DNA from: Ailanthus altissimus
Taxonomy: Eukaryota > Streptophyta > Magnoliopsida > Sapindales > Simaroubaceae
Direction: 5' to 3'
Length of the DNA stretch: 64,000 nt
NCBI GenBank assembly: GCA_946807835.1
Contig: OX327695.1
Coordinates: 27,634,501-27,698,500, forward strand
The notes beneath the pieces were generated by a model that was not told where the DNA came from, ran no database searches, and worked only from the letters and a program-made list of their open reading frames with translations. Shown here piece by piece: positions 42,489-55,840 of the stretch; within the stretch, counting starts at the first letter, position 1, and each line of letters starts with the position of its first letter. A program made the position numbers and the translations under genes.

Positions 42489-45400
42489 ATGGATCCACCC
42501 ATAGCAGACGATGGTCTTAAGAAATTAGAGTACCTTTCTCTCGTTTCTAAAGTTTGTTCCGAGTTAGAAACCCATTTAGGGTTTGGGGACAAAGTTTTGG
42601 CCGAGTTCATTACTGAGTTAGGTCATAATTGCGAAACAGTTGGTGAATTTGATTCTAAATTGAAAGAAAATGGAGCCGAGATGCCCGATTACTTTGTTCG
42701 TACATTATTAACTATCATTCACGCCATTCTTCCTCCGAAACCGAAATCGGCAGATAAAGAATCTAAAAGAGAGGGTGGTGCTGATGGAAAAACGGGAAAG
42801 TACAAGGCTCTTGCGATTGAAGATAGTAGGGACAGAGTCAAAGATCTTGAAAGAGAACTCGAAGCTGAGGCACGTGAGCGGCGGAGGGAAAATGAGGATA
42901 GAGAAAGAGAGAGAGAAAGAGAAGATGAGTATAGGAATAGAGACAGAGATAGGAGGGATAGAGAAAGAGACCGAAGAGATCGAGATAGAGATAGAAGAGA
43001 CAGGGACAGGGATAGGGATAGGCATAGAGACAGGGATTATGATAATGATGACAATGGTGGTGATAGGAATAGGGGAAGACACAGGGATAGGCATGAGAGG
43101 AACAGGAGATATGATGATGATTATGATGATGAGAATGGTGAAGATGGAGATGGGAGAAGTGGGCGGTACAAGCCAAGTGAGCCTGAGTTGTACAAGGTGT
43201 ACAAGGGGAGAGTATCGAGAGTTATGGATTCAGGTTGTTTTGTACAATTGAATGATTTTAGGGGTAAAGAGGGTTTGGTTCATGTTTCGCAGATTGCGAC
43301 TAGGAGGATTGGTAATGCTAAAGATGTTGTGACGCGGGATCAGGAGGTTTATGTCAAGGTGATTTCAGTTTCAGGTCAGAAATTGAGCCTTTCCATGAGG
43401 GATGTTGATCAGAATACTGGTAAGGATTTGCTTCCACTGAAGAAGAGCTCAGAGGATGATGCTTTGAGGACTAATCCTTCGGGAACAAGGGATGGGCCAA
43501 CAACTAGGACGGGTCTTTCCGGGATTAGGATTGTGGAGGAGAATGATGCTGTTCCATCACGCAGGCCGTTGAAGAGAATGAGCTCACCAGAGAGGTGGGA
43601 AGCAAAACAGTTAATTGCTTCGGGGGTTTTGTCTGTGAATGAGTATCCCATGTATGATGACGATGGGGATGGAATGGTTTATCAAGAAGAGGGTGCTGAG
43701 GAAGAGCTTGAGATTGAAATGAATGAGGATGAGCCTGCATTTTTACAAGGGCAGACCAAGTATTCAGTGGACATGTCGCCAGTGAAAATTTTCAAGAATC
43801 CAGAAGGTTCATTGAGCCGTGCTGCTGCTCTCCAATCTGCTCTCATAAAGGAGCGGCGAGAAGTAAGGGAGCAACAGCAGAGGACAATGCTTGATTCAAT
43901 ACCAAAGGATCTGAATCGTCCTTGGGAAGACCCAATGCCAGAGACAGGTGAGAGGCATCTTGCACAGGAGCTTAGGGGTGTTGGTTTGTCAGCTTATGAC
44001 ATGCCCGAATGGAAAAAGGATGCATATGGGAAAGCGTTGACTTTTGGGCAGAGGTCAAAGCTTTCCATCCAGGAACAGAGGCAGAGCTTGCCAATTTACA
44101 AATTAAAGAAGGAACTGGTTCAGGCTGTGCATGATAACCAGGTTCTGGTAGTCATTGGTGAGACAGGTTCAGGTAAGACTACCCAAGTAACACAGTATCT
44201 TGCAGAGGCTGGTTACACTATAAGAGGTAAGATTGGGTGTACTCAACCCCGTAGGGTGGCTGCAATGTCCGTGGCCAAGAGGGTTGCTGAAGAGTTTGGT
44301 TGCCGTTTGGGGGAGGAAGTTGGTTATGCCATACGATTCGAGGATTGTACTGGACCAGATACTGTGATCAAGTACATGACTGATGGTATGCTTCTTAGGG
44401 AGATTCTGATTGATGAGAATCTTTCTCAGTATTCAGTCATTATGCTTGATGAAGCTCATGAGAGAACAATCCACACTGATGTCCTTTTTGGGTTACTCAA
44501 GCAGCTTGTTGAACGGAGACCCGATCTTCGACTGATTGTCACATCTGCCACATTGGATGCTGAGAAATTTTCAGGATATTTCTTTAACTGCAATATCTTT
44601 ACAATTCCAGGGAGAACTTTCCCTGTTGAGATACTCTACACCAAACAGCCAGAAAGTGATTATCTAGATGCAGCACTGATCACTGTCTTGCAGATCCATT
44701 TGACTGAACCTGAAGGTGATATCCTTCTCTTCTTGACTGGGCAGGAGGAGATTGATTTTGCATGTCAGTCTCTTTATGAGAGAATGAAAGGGCTGGGTAA
44801 AAATGTTCCGGAACTGATTATTTTACCAGTTTACAGTGCCCTGCCTAGTGAAATGCAGTCAAGAATCTTTGAACCTCCTCCGCCAGGAAAAAGGAAAGTG
44901 GTCGTGGCCACTAATATTGCTGAGGCTTCTCTGACAATTGATGGAATATTTTATGTTATTGATCCTGGATTTGCGAAACAAAATGTTTATAATCCAAAGC
45001 AAGGGCTTGATTCACTGGTCATAACTCCCATTTCACAAGCATCAGCCAAGCAACGAGCTGGACGTGCAGGGCGTACGGGTCCTGGAAAATGTTATCGCTT
45101 ATACACAGAGAGTGCATATCGCAATGAGATGTCCCCTACTTCAATTCCAGAAATCCAAAGGATTAATCTCGGAATGACCACTCTCACAATGAAGGCTATG
45201 GGAATAAATGATCTCCTGTCATTTGATTTTATGGATCCGCCTTCACCCCAGGCTCTCATTTCTGCCATGGAGCAGCTTTACAGTCTAGGAGCTCTGGATG
45301 AGGAGGGGCTTCTGACTAAACTGGGTAGGAAAATGGCGGAATTTCCTTTGGATCCTCCATTGTCAAAGATGTTGCTGGCCAGTGTGGACCTTGGGTGCAG

Positions 45401-47430
45401 TGATGAGATATTAACCATAATTGCCATGATTCAGACTGGCAACATATTCTATAGGCCTAGGGAAAAACAAGCTCAAGCAGATCAGAAGAGGGCCAAATTT
45501 TTCCAGCCTGAGGGAGATCATTTGACCTTGCTTGCTGTGTACGAGGCATGGAAAGCTAAGAATTTTTCAGGGCCTTGGTGTTTTGAGAACTTTGTTCAGT
45601 CTCGCTCTTTGAGGAGGGCGCAGGATGTTAGAAAACAACTTCTCAGCATTATGGATAAGTAAGTTTATCATTTTCAATTTGATATTGTTTTCACTCTTCT
45701 TTTGTGATGATCTTTTGCTTTAATTCATGCTGTTTAGTTGTAGAATATCTTATCTGTCCTATTGATTTTCTAGGCCTTTTTTCCGAGTTAAGTGGAATAA
45801 TTTTTTCTGATTTGCTTGACAGTAGTAATCAGGGGACAAAGCTAATTAATTACACGATTTTCATTATTCTTGCGTCAATTGTTTATAAACTATAGTTCAA
45901 ATTTTGTGGTTGGTGGTATTATGTTTATTTGCTTTCTAATTGTATACCTTTGACGCAGCGTGGAAGTGATTCTAGATGTGTTCTAGCGTATGTCTTGAAT
46001 TCATGAAAAAAGATAGCTCTCTTGACATCAAATTCATGACAAAGATAAATCCTAAGGGAAATTATAACTGACATAATATTGATAAAACATTCCTAAAAGT
46101 TATAATATAACAAGTATATTTATACTATTAATTGACTTATCTAACAATACTAATCTTAATAAGAAATTATTATCCAATCCAACTAGGAAAAGATTTCTAT
46201 CTAAAATAAACTAAATATGATTCTACTAAAATTAGGACATCAAATAAGACTCGAATAAGAATTTTTAAAATAATCTATCCTTAGTTTTTGTCCTACATCA
46301 ACCTGTTTACTCAGTGGTATGATTGTGGATTATCATGGGTATGAGTAGTATAAGTTAATAAATAGGTGTTGAGATGCGACTTGTTGATCCTGTACAATCT
46401 TATACCAGCTAATTTTTTTGCTCTTCCTACTTTACGAGTGTATGGTAAAATCTGGGTTTCCATGAGTCAAACTAATCATTTTAGGTTCTATTTGTGCAAG
46501 GTTAATTCTTTTGACAGGATGCTACATTATTTCTTGGGCAAAAGCTATTAATGATTTATTATTTAGTTGCACTGTTAGATTTTGATTTTACTTCTTCTTT
46601 CCCCAGTTGTTCTACCTATTATTCTATTCAGATAACCAGCCTGTGGATGCTTTTTTCATGTCTTGCTGTTTCCCTTTGATGTAGCCATGCAAGTAACTCT
46701 GGAGAAATCGGACCTCTCTTTTCTAATAGAAGTTTTGTTTCTTTTGTAGAAGGGAAAAAACTTGTGGAGATACTTTAGACATTGTGCATTTAGCAATAAA
46801 AAAGCATAAAGCTTGGTCATATGCTATTGTGCAGCTTGAATTCTGGCTATTATCTGATGGATGCATTTTTCTCCACCTGTAGATGATTTATGTGTCTCAG
46901 AACAAGGAAATGTTTGAAGACCACCTGCATTAGAGTGGCTAGAGCACTTTCTCTTTGTTCATGAACACATCCCTTGTATAGATAAATTACACTCCGTTAT
47001 ACATATATGGGATTCTAACTTGATGCTGTATTTCAGATATAAATTGGACGTTGTGAGTGCTGGAAAGAATTTCATGAAGATAAGGAAGGCAATCACAGCA
47101 GGATTCTTTTTTCATGCAGCCAGAAAGGATCCACAGGAGGGCTATCGGACCTTAGTTGAGAATCAGCCTGTTTATATCCACCCGAGTAGTGCCCTTTTCC
47201 AGAGACAACCTGATTGGGTCATCTACCATGAGCTTGTCATGACTACAAAGGAGTACATGCGCGAGGTAACAGTTATAGATCCAAAATGGCTCGTGGAACT
47301 GGCACCAAGATTCTTCAAGGTGGCTGATCCGACAAAAATGAGCAAGCGCAAGCGTCAAGAACGCATTGAACCGCTGTATGATAGATATCATGAACCTAAT
47401 TCTTGGCGGTTGAGCAAAAGGCGTGCCTGA
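42489..47430 (+). CDS. PRP22: DEAH-box RNA helicase, DHX8/PRP22 type
   Basis: Two exons, 42489-45658 and 47037-47430, joined AA|A across a GT-AG intron, give 1,187 residues; the Arabidopsis homologue (At3g26560) is of similar length. It should use ATP to release spliced mRNA from the spliceosome in the nucleus. An N-terminal helical segment is followed by an R/D/E-rich low-complexity tract (about 130-215), an S1 RNA-binding domain (about 234-305, [17 protein letters not shown]), [10 protein letters not shown] at about 557, DEAHE at about 654, [11 protein letters not shown] at about 855, then winged-helix/ratchet and OB-fold regions ending [20 protein letters not shown]. All catalytic motifs are intact. 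DHX8/PRP22 is favoured over PRP2 or PRP16 because of the S1 domain. Confidence 0.97.
45951..46300 (-). mobile_element. Probable 350-bp solo LTR in helicase intron
   Basis: On the minus strand the unit starts TGATGTAGGACAAAAAC and ends GCTGCGTCA, so it has TG...CA ends. Flanks ACCTT (45946-45950) and ACCTG (46301-46305) match at 4 of 5. Internally it has TATAAATATACTTGTTATAT, a likely core promoter. It lies in the only intron of the helicase gene, in antisense orientation. No coding region. Confidence 0.5.
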
Positions 47431-48178
47431 TATATGGTTTATTTGCGTCAATATCAATGTCTCAGATCACTATTTGATATCACATCATTTCGGACGTGTT
47501 ATTGTATATATTTTTTTGTATGATATTATGAGCTAATTTTTAACATTTCTGGTGACCCTTCATTCAGGGGATGAGGCAGAAACTTGAGGGCAAAAGTTTA
47601 TATGTATCACATATTTTTAATATGGCCGTCTGTCAGTCATTGCCTTCAAAGATGATAGTGATGGAAAATTCTTCGGGATGTTCTTGGTTGGTGGCTTTGC
47701 CATTGGCTTTCTATTAACTTATGGGTCATTGTTTCATGCTAATTGAATTTAGGGGTTACTGTTTCATACTAATTGAATTTTTCTCCAGTTGGCTACTGTT
47801 TAACCAATCAAAGCTTTTGTAGGTCAACCTTCCATCTTTATTTGTATGGGACTACAGCATACGCATATTTTATGCTTTCAACATGTGCTTAATCTTTGAG
47901 AGTCACTACCCGATATTAAGAATCTTTTTCAGGGACAGGATGATATTCTTATTCATGATGAACAAACTAACAGTAAATATTAAAGGGGGCGATTTATTCT
48001 GTGAATTGATGTTGAAAAAGTGTTAACCGGTGGGTAGAGTTAGGCATGTCAAAACTTCAGTCAGGATCATGTTTACACGAGTGCCAGTCATAAGAAATGG
48101 AGTTTATTTATTGAAATAGAAAACTTTAACATTTACACCTAAATTTCTATACGTAGCCACTGAACAAAATCGAAGATG
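47431..48178. other. Spacer between two convergent genes
   Basis: It contains the 3' UTR of the helicase gene and that of the minus-strand pectinesterase. A near-repeat of AACTTATGGGTCATTGTTTCA and GGGGTTACTGTTTCATACTA lies at 47716-47780. No other feature is seen. Confidence 0.5.
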
Positions 48179-49952
48179 TCAAAAATTAGGAAGCCATTGA
48201 TAGCCATCAATAAAATCAACTGAAATAAACGGTTGGGCCTCCTGTTTCGTGAGCTCCCTAGACCACGAGACTCGTCCTGCATAATCAGCTCCTGGCCCTG
48301 AACACTTATACTGCCCGAAAAACACAGTCCTGCAAGCCAAATATCATCGTCATACAAATCAATCTATCTTTTTCCTCCTAAATTATAATATGAATTGATT
48401 AAAACAGCGAATTCTCTCTCTCTTTTTTTTTTGGGAATTCGTTTATGTTGTTAATCAGAAAAAGAGAGAAAGAACCATACATTTCTCTGTTCTTATCTCC
48501 CCAGTCATACCATCCTCTTGGGGTGATGATTTTGTCCATGTAAGTGTAAGCAAACACAACTCTAGAGAAAGTGCCCCAAGCCCTGCCCAAGTAAAGGGCA
48601 CCTGACCCTGTAACCTTGCATTTGACAAAGGAGAAGCCCGTTTCCTCAAGCAAGCTCTCCCTCTTTTGGGCTGTCAAGGCTCCAAATCTGTTGGTTATAG
48701 CATGCAAATGGCAGTCTTTGTACAAGGAGAGGCCATTTCCGAATATAAAGTCCACGGAGCCTTCAATGTAGCAGTTCTTGAAGTAATGCCTGCCTATGTG
48801 ATCATAGAGAGTGTCTTGTGAACCGATAAATTTGCAGCCTATAAACGCTGCTCTGTCTGCTGAGATTCTAAGTGCCACTGCTTGCTTTCCTAGAGCTCCT
48901 GATGGTGGTAACGGTGCATTATTCTGTTTTAATTAAACAACACCAGTATAAAGAAACACCAATATGAAGTTTGAAGAAAGAATGTCAGAATAATTTTTTA
49001 GTACATCTGCGATAGCTTTTGGAAAAAGTGAATTGAAATTCGAAAGTGTTTCTAACAACAACACTTGGTTAGCGGTTCAAAATTTTTTTATCTTTAAAAG
49101 AAAATTTTCTACAAAGATCAACCGAATTCATCATAAACTCATCCCAAAGTAAAACACTAGAATGTAAATACAAGAAGCATTTTTAGCCATTTTAGATCCA
49201 CCGCAAGTGTAAACAAGATACTGTTAGCTCTGGCTTGATTATGGGGAACATAGAAACTATTGCAACTACAGTGTCAAAATATTTTGCTGACCTTGAAGGT
49301 GATGTCTTTCGCAATAAAGTAAGGAGAATTAACAGCAAATGTTGCTGATGCATATGTACCCAATGGACGCCCCTTCTGCCCCATTCGATCTGCTGTGTCG
49401 TTCCATTCAATAACTGTGTTGTCTGCGCCAGCCCCAACCAGGCTGATGTAGGCCATGGTCGCTGGAATCTCAACCTTCTCCCTAAGTTAGCAGAACCAAA
49501 CACATTACTAAGGTTAAAAAGAAAGAGAAAAAAAAAGCCTATGAAAATACATCTTTGTTAGATGAAAATAAAGTGTTACAGAATATAGATGGTATGTTAG
49601 CAGGACATAAAATAAAATTAATAATACAGCATATTTATCACCTGTAAGTTCCTGCATCAATCAAGATGACAACCCGGCAGAGATTTACAAGTGGAAGAGA
49701 ATGAATGGCTTTTTGCACTGTAACAAAATATCCTAGTCTCGGGTTTTTATTCACTTTAATAGTTTTGCAAGGCTTGAGTTTGTTCTTCGCTTTCTCCAAG
49801 AGAGGGTGCTTCAAAGAAAGAGAATTAACCTGCTGTTTAACCCAATGCAAGTATGCTTTTTCAACCATTGCTAACTCATTACTCCTATTAGAAGTCACCC
49901 AAGAACTTGCTCTATCGACCAATAAAACCGATAAGAATAGCTTCAACAACAT
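48179..49952 (-). CDS. Pectinesterase (PME), pro-domain-free type
   Basis: Four exons, 49642-49952, 49292-49481, 48481-48923 and 48179-48329, sum to 1,095 nt (364 residues), with GT-AG introns and matching phases. The enzyme demethylesterifies cell-wall homogalacturonan. The N-terminus [18 protein letters not shown] looks like a signal peptide; there is no inhibitor-like pro-region. The family motifs are complete: DAGTYREKVEI, KQAVALR (Gln 181), GSQDTLYDH (Gln 203, Asp 204), GSVDFIFG (Asp 225) and LGRAWG (Arg 281, Trp 283). Overall it resembles Arabidopsis PME53-like enzymes, but I would not fix the orthologue. It is convergent with the helicase gene. Confidence 0.95.
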
Positions 49953-51290
49953 TATAGTTGTAGAAGAACGTAGAGAGAAAGTGAGGTTGAAGAGTTTTTA
50001 AGTAATTTAGCAGATAAGGTGTAAAATGTTTATAATGACAAGTTTGAGAAACTAAGAGGACGAAAAGGCAGAGGAATCTGGCTTGCTGTGGCTGTATCTA
50101 TATTGGCCTTTAGTTTTACTGTCACAACCCCCATTAAAAACCAGCATTTGAGTTTTTAGTCGATGGTGTTTCTTTTTGTATCTTTTGGTGAACTGAAAAT
50201 TTATTTCTTAAATTATTTCTGTTAGACTCGAAAATTCCAACTCTTAAATTAATGAATTAAATTTATTTTATTTGTTAACAACACTTTGATAAAAAAAAAA
50301 AAAGAGACATAAATATATAATGGTTAAGCTAATTTAGGTATACCTCTATTTTATCGAACCTTATAAATTTACTCACATACACGATAAAAGTGTTTACAAT
50401 TAAACATCGTAATCATTATAAAAAATAAAAAAAAATTTATTTAGATTATTATAGAGAAAAAAAATGTCTAAATCTCTTATAATAGCATTTTTTTTATAAT
50501 TGTGAAAGAATCGAATTTTATTAAATATATCGTCAATTTTAATTCATTAATTATTAAAGTTGACCAAAATTTAGGAGAGAACAATTTTATATTATTGTGC
50601 AATAAAATAGTGGTTTTAACTTTTAACAATTCTAAACTGTGTTCATCAGATAAATTATATGATTATTCCGTGAATGTACTTAATTTCCAGTCTCCATTGA
50701 CTGTCAGTAGGAGCTTGTATGCTACTATAACAACAGAAACTAATAAAAACATTGAACATAAATGCATAATGGGGGCCATTGAAAATATAATTCCCCTCTT
50801 CTTATCTTTTTTTTTTTTTGTTTTATCTTTTTTTACATATAGAAAACATATTTTAAAAGAACATGCATAATTGCTGAAGTTTTTCTTTTGATGGTCATAT
50901 ATTAAGCAATAAATCCTGCAATGGGTGGATACAGAACTCATAACAGTGTGGTCCATTTGTATTGTAACATATCACTTGCTGTTTGTAGAGTGGAAATTGC
51001 TTGCTTGCCAATGAGATAAGAGAAAGAACAAGGGAAATGGTGAGGTTTTTGGCAATGGCGTGGGTGGAAGATGACTAAAGGTGGCATGTTCTGTAAATAT
51101 TCATGATGGCGATGCTACATAAGCCATTGGAAAATGATAACACAATTTGACATAGGCCTCACCGTCCATTCCAACTGGGGATGACTTGTTTGCCTCTCTG
51201 AGATATTGCTCCATGAAGTTGAAGAGAATAAGACTCAACGATGAGAAATAACTATTTACATTCTTTGTTTGTATTACATTGTCTATTTAA
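49953..51290. other. 5' flank of the pectinesterase gene
   Basis: The probable promoter on the minus strand. Open frames at 50502-50870 and 50663-50956 lie in AT-rich sequence, overlap on opposite strands and show no domain. Confidence 0.4.
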
Positions 51291-51299
51291 TAAATTTTA

Positions 51300-51980
51300 G
51301 GGATATTATCGCTAATATTTTTAAAGTATGACTTAATTATAATAATACTCATAAGTTTAAAAAATTGATATTTGTATCTAATTTTTTTGATAAAATATGC
51401 ACAAATGTTTAATCGTTAAGAATATTTCGTTAAATTTAACAAATTTTACGTCAATCAGTGTTAAAAGACTATTTTACCCCTTACACACTTAACAAAATTA
51501 ACATAACAATGACTTGCGTAAATTTTAATGTTTTGACTTTTAAATATAATAAAAAAATAGAATTAAATAATAATAGAATAATAAAAAATAAATTAAAAAA
51601 TAAAAATAATAAAAAATTTAAAAATTTAGGTGGCCAAAATGGCCACCTGTTTGGCCGCTGTTCTAAGCGGCCATTTGGTTGTCTAGTTCGGCCGCCAGTT
51701 CCAACAACCAAAATGGTTGTTGGCCGATTGTATTAATTTTTAATTTTTTTAAAAATTTTATTATTTAATTTATTTGGTTTTATTATTTTATTTAAATTTA
51801 AATATCTAAAAAGTAAAAAGGCGTTATTACCCTTGAATTTGTTAAGTTTGACAATAGATTCTCGATGATTGGGTATTTGTGCATATTTTGTCAAAAAATA
51901 AGGTATTAACATTGATTTTTTAAATTTGTAGTTATGGTTGTAATTAATCTATACCTCAAAAGTATTAATGATAATATTCC
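51300..51980. mobile_element. Mutator-type MITE, 681 bp
   Basis: Perfect 9-bp duplications TAAATTTTA flank it (51291-51299 and 51981-51989). Terminal inverted repeats of about 115 bp start GGGATATTATC and, inverted, GGAATATTATC; both include AAAATATGCACAAAT. The interior has two short hairpins, AGGTGGCC/GGCCACCT around 51628-51648 and GCCGCT/AGCGGC at 51653-51670. No transposase is encoded, so it depends on a Mutator-like element elsewhere. Confidence 0.9.
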
Positions 51981-52069
51981 TAAATTTTATAAAAAGAAAA
52001 AAGATATCTACACCTTAACATTAAAAAAAAAAATGTAAATCATAATGTTGACATGAAAAATGATTTTTC

Positions 52070-53085
52070 AAACCAACGAATCTTAAATTTATTTGGGAGT
52101 GAGAAACGAAACTTAGGCCTTGTCTTGATGGGAGTGATTAGCACTGGCTTGGATTTTCTCTTTGCTATGAGCTATGAAAATCCTGCAAAAAACATAAACA
52201 CAAGCTTGATGACAGTCTTACTATGGTAGGTTTCGGTGAAGACACTCTGATACTTAAGTCAGAAATGGCTTTTTTTGTTGTAATGGGAAGTTAGCAAGAA
52301 ACAGAATAAAAAGAGAAATGTGTCTGGAAGGAAGGGAAAAGAACATTTTTCTTTCTGAGGGTTTATTTCTCTGTTCTTTTAGGCATCATCCTCCTCAGCA
52401 TCTTTTTTTTCTTCTTCTTTTTATAGTGCCGATCTTTTGAGGACTTTTTTGAGTTTTTTGCCTCTGCTGTGCTTCTAAATCACGCCAAATATCTTTCTAT
52501 TATGCGTCTGACACACGCTAAATATCCTTATGCGGATATCGTGATCTCGCTTTTGCTGCATGTCAGGTACCCATTTGATGTGTTAAGCATATTACTTAGG
52601 TTTGTCTTCGTTGGTGATTTTGGTTAAGTGTGAGGTTAGATTCAAGTTGCTCAGGTCGGCTTTCTAGCGGCATCTTCTCATTTGGCTCGATTGTGATATG
52701 AGATCTTCTTAAGAGCTGGTTGTTTACTGATTTTACTGATTGTACTTGGTCAACCCTTTCGGCAGACAGTTGACCTAGTTTCTTCGTCGACTACGCAGGC
52801 ATTGGGGTGAACCAATCTGATTAGTACATAGATGGAGATCTTAGTTGTATCCAGGTCGACATTGCCGAACGGGTGCTTCAGATTATTAATTAAGTTATTT
52901 GAGTTTGAGCTGGTTCTTCTCTGTCTAGTTCTACTGGAACCAGGCCTATTGGCCACTATCTTGGGTTTGTATTCGAATTGAACTCTTATTCAAGTAATGA
53001 TGGACCCCAAGGAGAGCTATTTTAGAAGGAAACATCTGCTTGGACCTTTGGGGGCCATCCTCCTTTGAGTCTGGAGGCCTTAAGC
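52070..53085 (+). repeat. 5' LTR of the large element
   Basis: It aligns with 58878-59925 over its length, with many substitutions. It includes a repeated short motif around CACGCCAAATATCTTTCTAT. Boundaries are good to about 15 bases. Confidence 0.75.
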
Positions 53086-53104
53086 CCAAAAAAGGAAAAA
53101 AGGA

Positions 53105-53240
53105 GGAGGGATGGGGTTTTGGCTCAAATTGTACCAGAGGTGCTCCCCAGGTATCTTAGAACCCCATATTGTCATGGGTTTGAACCTCGGAAAGGCGAAA
53201 GAAAGGAGAGGGGGACTCTGATATTCCTTTGAGTGGATAG
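53105..53240 (+). mobile_element. SINE-like tRNA-derived insert
   Basis: GGCTCAAATTGTACCAGAGG with a downstream GGGTTTGAACCTCGG resembles Pol III A and B boxes about 50 bases apart. It is followed by an A/G-rich stretch. Target duplications are not clear, so the call is weak. Confidence 0.3.
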
Positions 53241-53360
53241 CTTTCTGCTAGAGTAGGGAGGGGACCCCACAATTTAATTTATTCAAAATTAGAAACTTTA
53301 TTTTATCCTAGCCGGCTCAGGTCACCCCACTGATCTCTATTTGCTTTCTTCGTTTCCTTT

Positions 53361-55840
53361 TGTTGGGAATTGAGTGTGTGACATACGAGTATATACATAA
53401 TTTCAAAAATTACTATATGTAGCGGAAGCATGTTAACATATACACTCAATTTAACAAATTAAACATATATATCACATATATAGATAAGTATAATTATTAT
53501 ACAAATTTATACATGATGAACAATTGTATTAAATTATTATGTAAAATACTTACCTAATGAAGGTAACTTTATAAAATCTTCAAGTTTTCCACCAATCTAT
53601 GTAAAGAGCTCACCTTAAAGTGTATTGTTGAACAATTCTAGTCCATAACGGTTTGATAGGATTATGAAGTTAGAATAGTAGTTTTAGAATTTTCAACAAC
53701 TTATATTCAAACTCTTTGAATACAAATATTAGTTTCATAAATATGAATGTGGTTTAACCATCCAAGGAAGGAGAGGAAGATGAAGTTTTATTTTGTTCTT
53801 GTTAGTAACAATTTACTAACACAGCAAGAATCATGTTTCTCTTTTGTCATTCATCAATTTTAAGCATGTAGAATAAGAAAAACAAAATCAATTTCACATT
53901 TTATTCTTTCAACTCCTTGAAAGAAAAAATAAAGACCAAACTTGTCTCTCTTTCCCCCCTTCCTTCTCATGGCTGAATCATTCATTCTCTAAGAATGAAT
54001 ATGCCTTTCATTTTTGTTTTGTTTCAATTTTGTAACAATAAAATAATCAATTGATTTTATCATTTTTTAAATGTATGAAACATCATCATTACAACAAGAA
54101 ATGCTCAACTCAATAATAGTAATGAATACCCATTATTACTATAGTGGTTTAGACACTTGATTACACTTCAAGTGCTTCACTCACCTCTTGAAAAATATAG
54201 TCGGATGTAACCCTTGCAAAATGAATGAAAAAATAATTTATTTTAATTTAATCAAATGAATAAAAAATTCATATGATGGCTAACATAAATGCCACTTGAT
54301 TAACCATTCATAATGGTTAAATATTTAATTTCATTAAATAAATATTAATGCAACTAAATGATATAAACAATGTTTAGTGGATTAAACATATATTATAATA
54401 TTATAAAATAAATCAAAAACTATTTTTTATATTATTTTATTAATATATCATGATACAAAATGAAGGGCTTAAATTTTACTATTTATTACTATCTTATTAG
54501 TTAACAACTCTTGTTAATTAATTAAATGATGTACTTAACAATTAAGTCTTGACAAATGCATATCCCAAGAGATCTCTAAATAATCATTCTATTTTGCTGA
54601 AATTTATTGGATCAAATAATCCAATCCACTACCCTAGTGCGCAACAAGTATACTTCATATTGTGAGACTCTTTAGGTCCACACCTGATTTGTCATATGGA
54701 GCTCTTCCATACGTCCGTGAACGATGTCCCACACATACGTTACGGATATTACAAATCAGCGTGTTAGACCATATAAGTTGAGATTATTGTATATTTGTAT
54801 AATCCTTCAATTTATATCCTTGAAGAGCAGAGATATAGATTATCACCGTCAAATATCTATTTGCTCAATCATGAACTTATCTCTAGATTTATATTTCATT
54901 AAAGAATATCCACAAATACTTTTGTGATATTATTTATTCCTTCGGAATATATTTTCCTAGGTTTATACTTGTGGCCACAAGACTTTCTGAAATACAATCT
55001 CAGAGCATCAAGATATACAGCTCACTCATATAAGCTGATGGATCCCATATCTATGCACACCGGACTCTATGAGCATCAGACCATACCCAGCGACACCCAA
55101 CTGTTAGACCATGAAAGGTTTTTGATATGTGTAGAACCAAAGCATGGTGGATCACTCACAAATCCACCATGACGCTCAGGTTAAAGGACCACAAATACTA
55201 TTTAACTCGGAAAATCTCCAATTGATGGTTTTATAAGATGTCTATTAAAGGTCCTCGTGAGTTTGTTCAATATCCAGTCCTTACTGAATACTTGCATCTC
55301 TATACGAGCTTTCGACTAAGCTCATAGTTTACTAAAACTAACTATTTGGATCATCCAGATATAGACATACACTAATCTATATTAATGGGTTCCACCGATA
55401 GACAAGCATCAATGAAATTAGATCAGGAACATTGTGTTTGAGAACATACTTGCATAATGACATTTTCTAGCACTATCTGCAACTCTTTGTAGCTATGTCA
55501 TTACTAATATATTCTCAGGTCATTGTCCCATTTCAGACAATGCTCTAACTCCTTAGATTTTGCTAACTATATGAACCTGCTAACTCTTGGTTTCACTAAC
55601 TCTTAGCACTACTAACTCTTAGTATTTCTAACTATTAGCGTTGCTAACTCTTAGCACTGATCTAAACTCCTTTAAATTAGATATGAACTCTTTTAGATCA
55701 TACAATATCTAAAACGTTATAAGCATCTTATCATTTAATAATAAATAATATTAACAATTTTATTAAAAATAATAATTGTATAAATACTATCATTATATAT
55801 TTATACATAATGAGATGGCACATAAGCACAAATTTCAACA
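53361..55840 (-). mobile_element. Solo LTR (2,480 bp) nested in the large element
   Basis: Perfect 5-bp duplications CCTTT flank it (53356-53360 and 55841-55845). On the minus strand it runs TGTTGAAATTTGTGC...CAATTCCCAACA. It is the same family as 2809-4813, in opposite orientation: the opening, the CTTGTGGCCACAAG block and the GGTCCTTTAA/TTAAAGGACC block recur in order. A run of (GCTAACTCTTA) variants lies at 55540-55660. Frames at 54724-55172 are LTR sequence, not genes. Confidence 0.9.

Noticed and set aside
42708..43251. Frames of 112-158 codons on both strands of the helicase exon
   Set aside because: They are shadows of the R/D/E-rich repeat tract in the true frame.
50502..50956. Overlapping open frames of 97 and 122 codons
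   Set aside because: AT-rich composition, opposite strands, no domain and no splice-linked partners.
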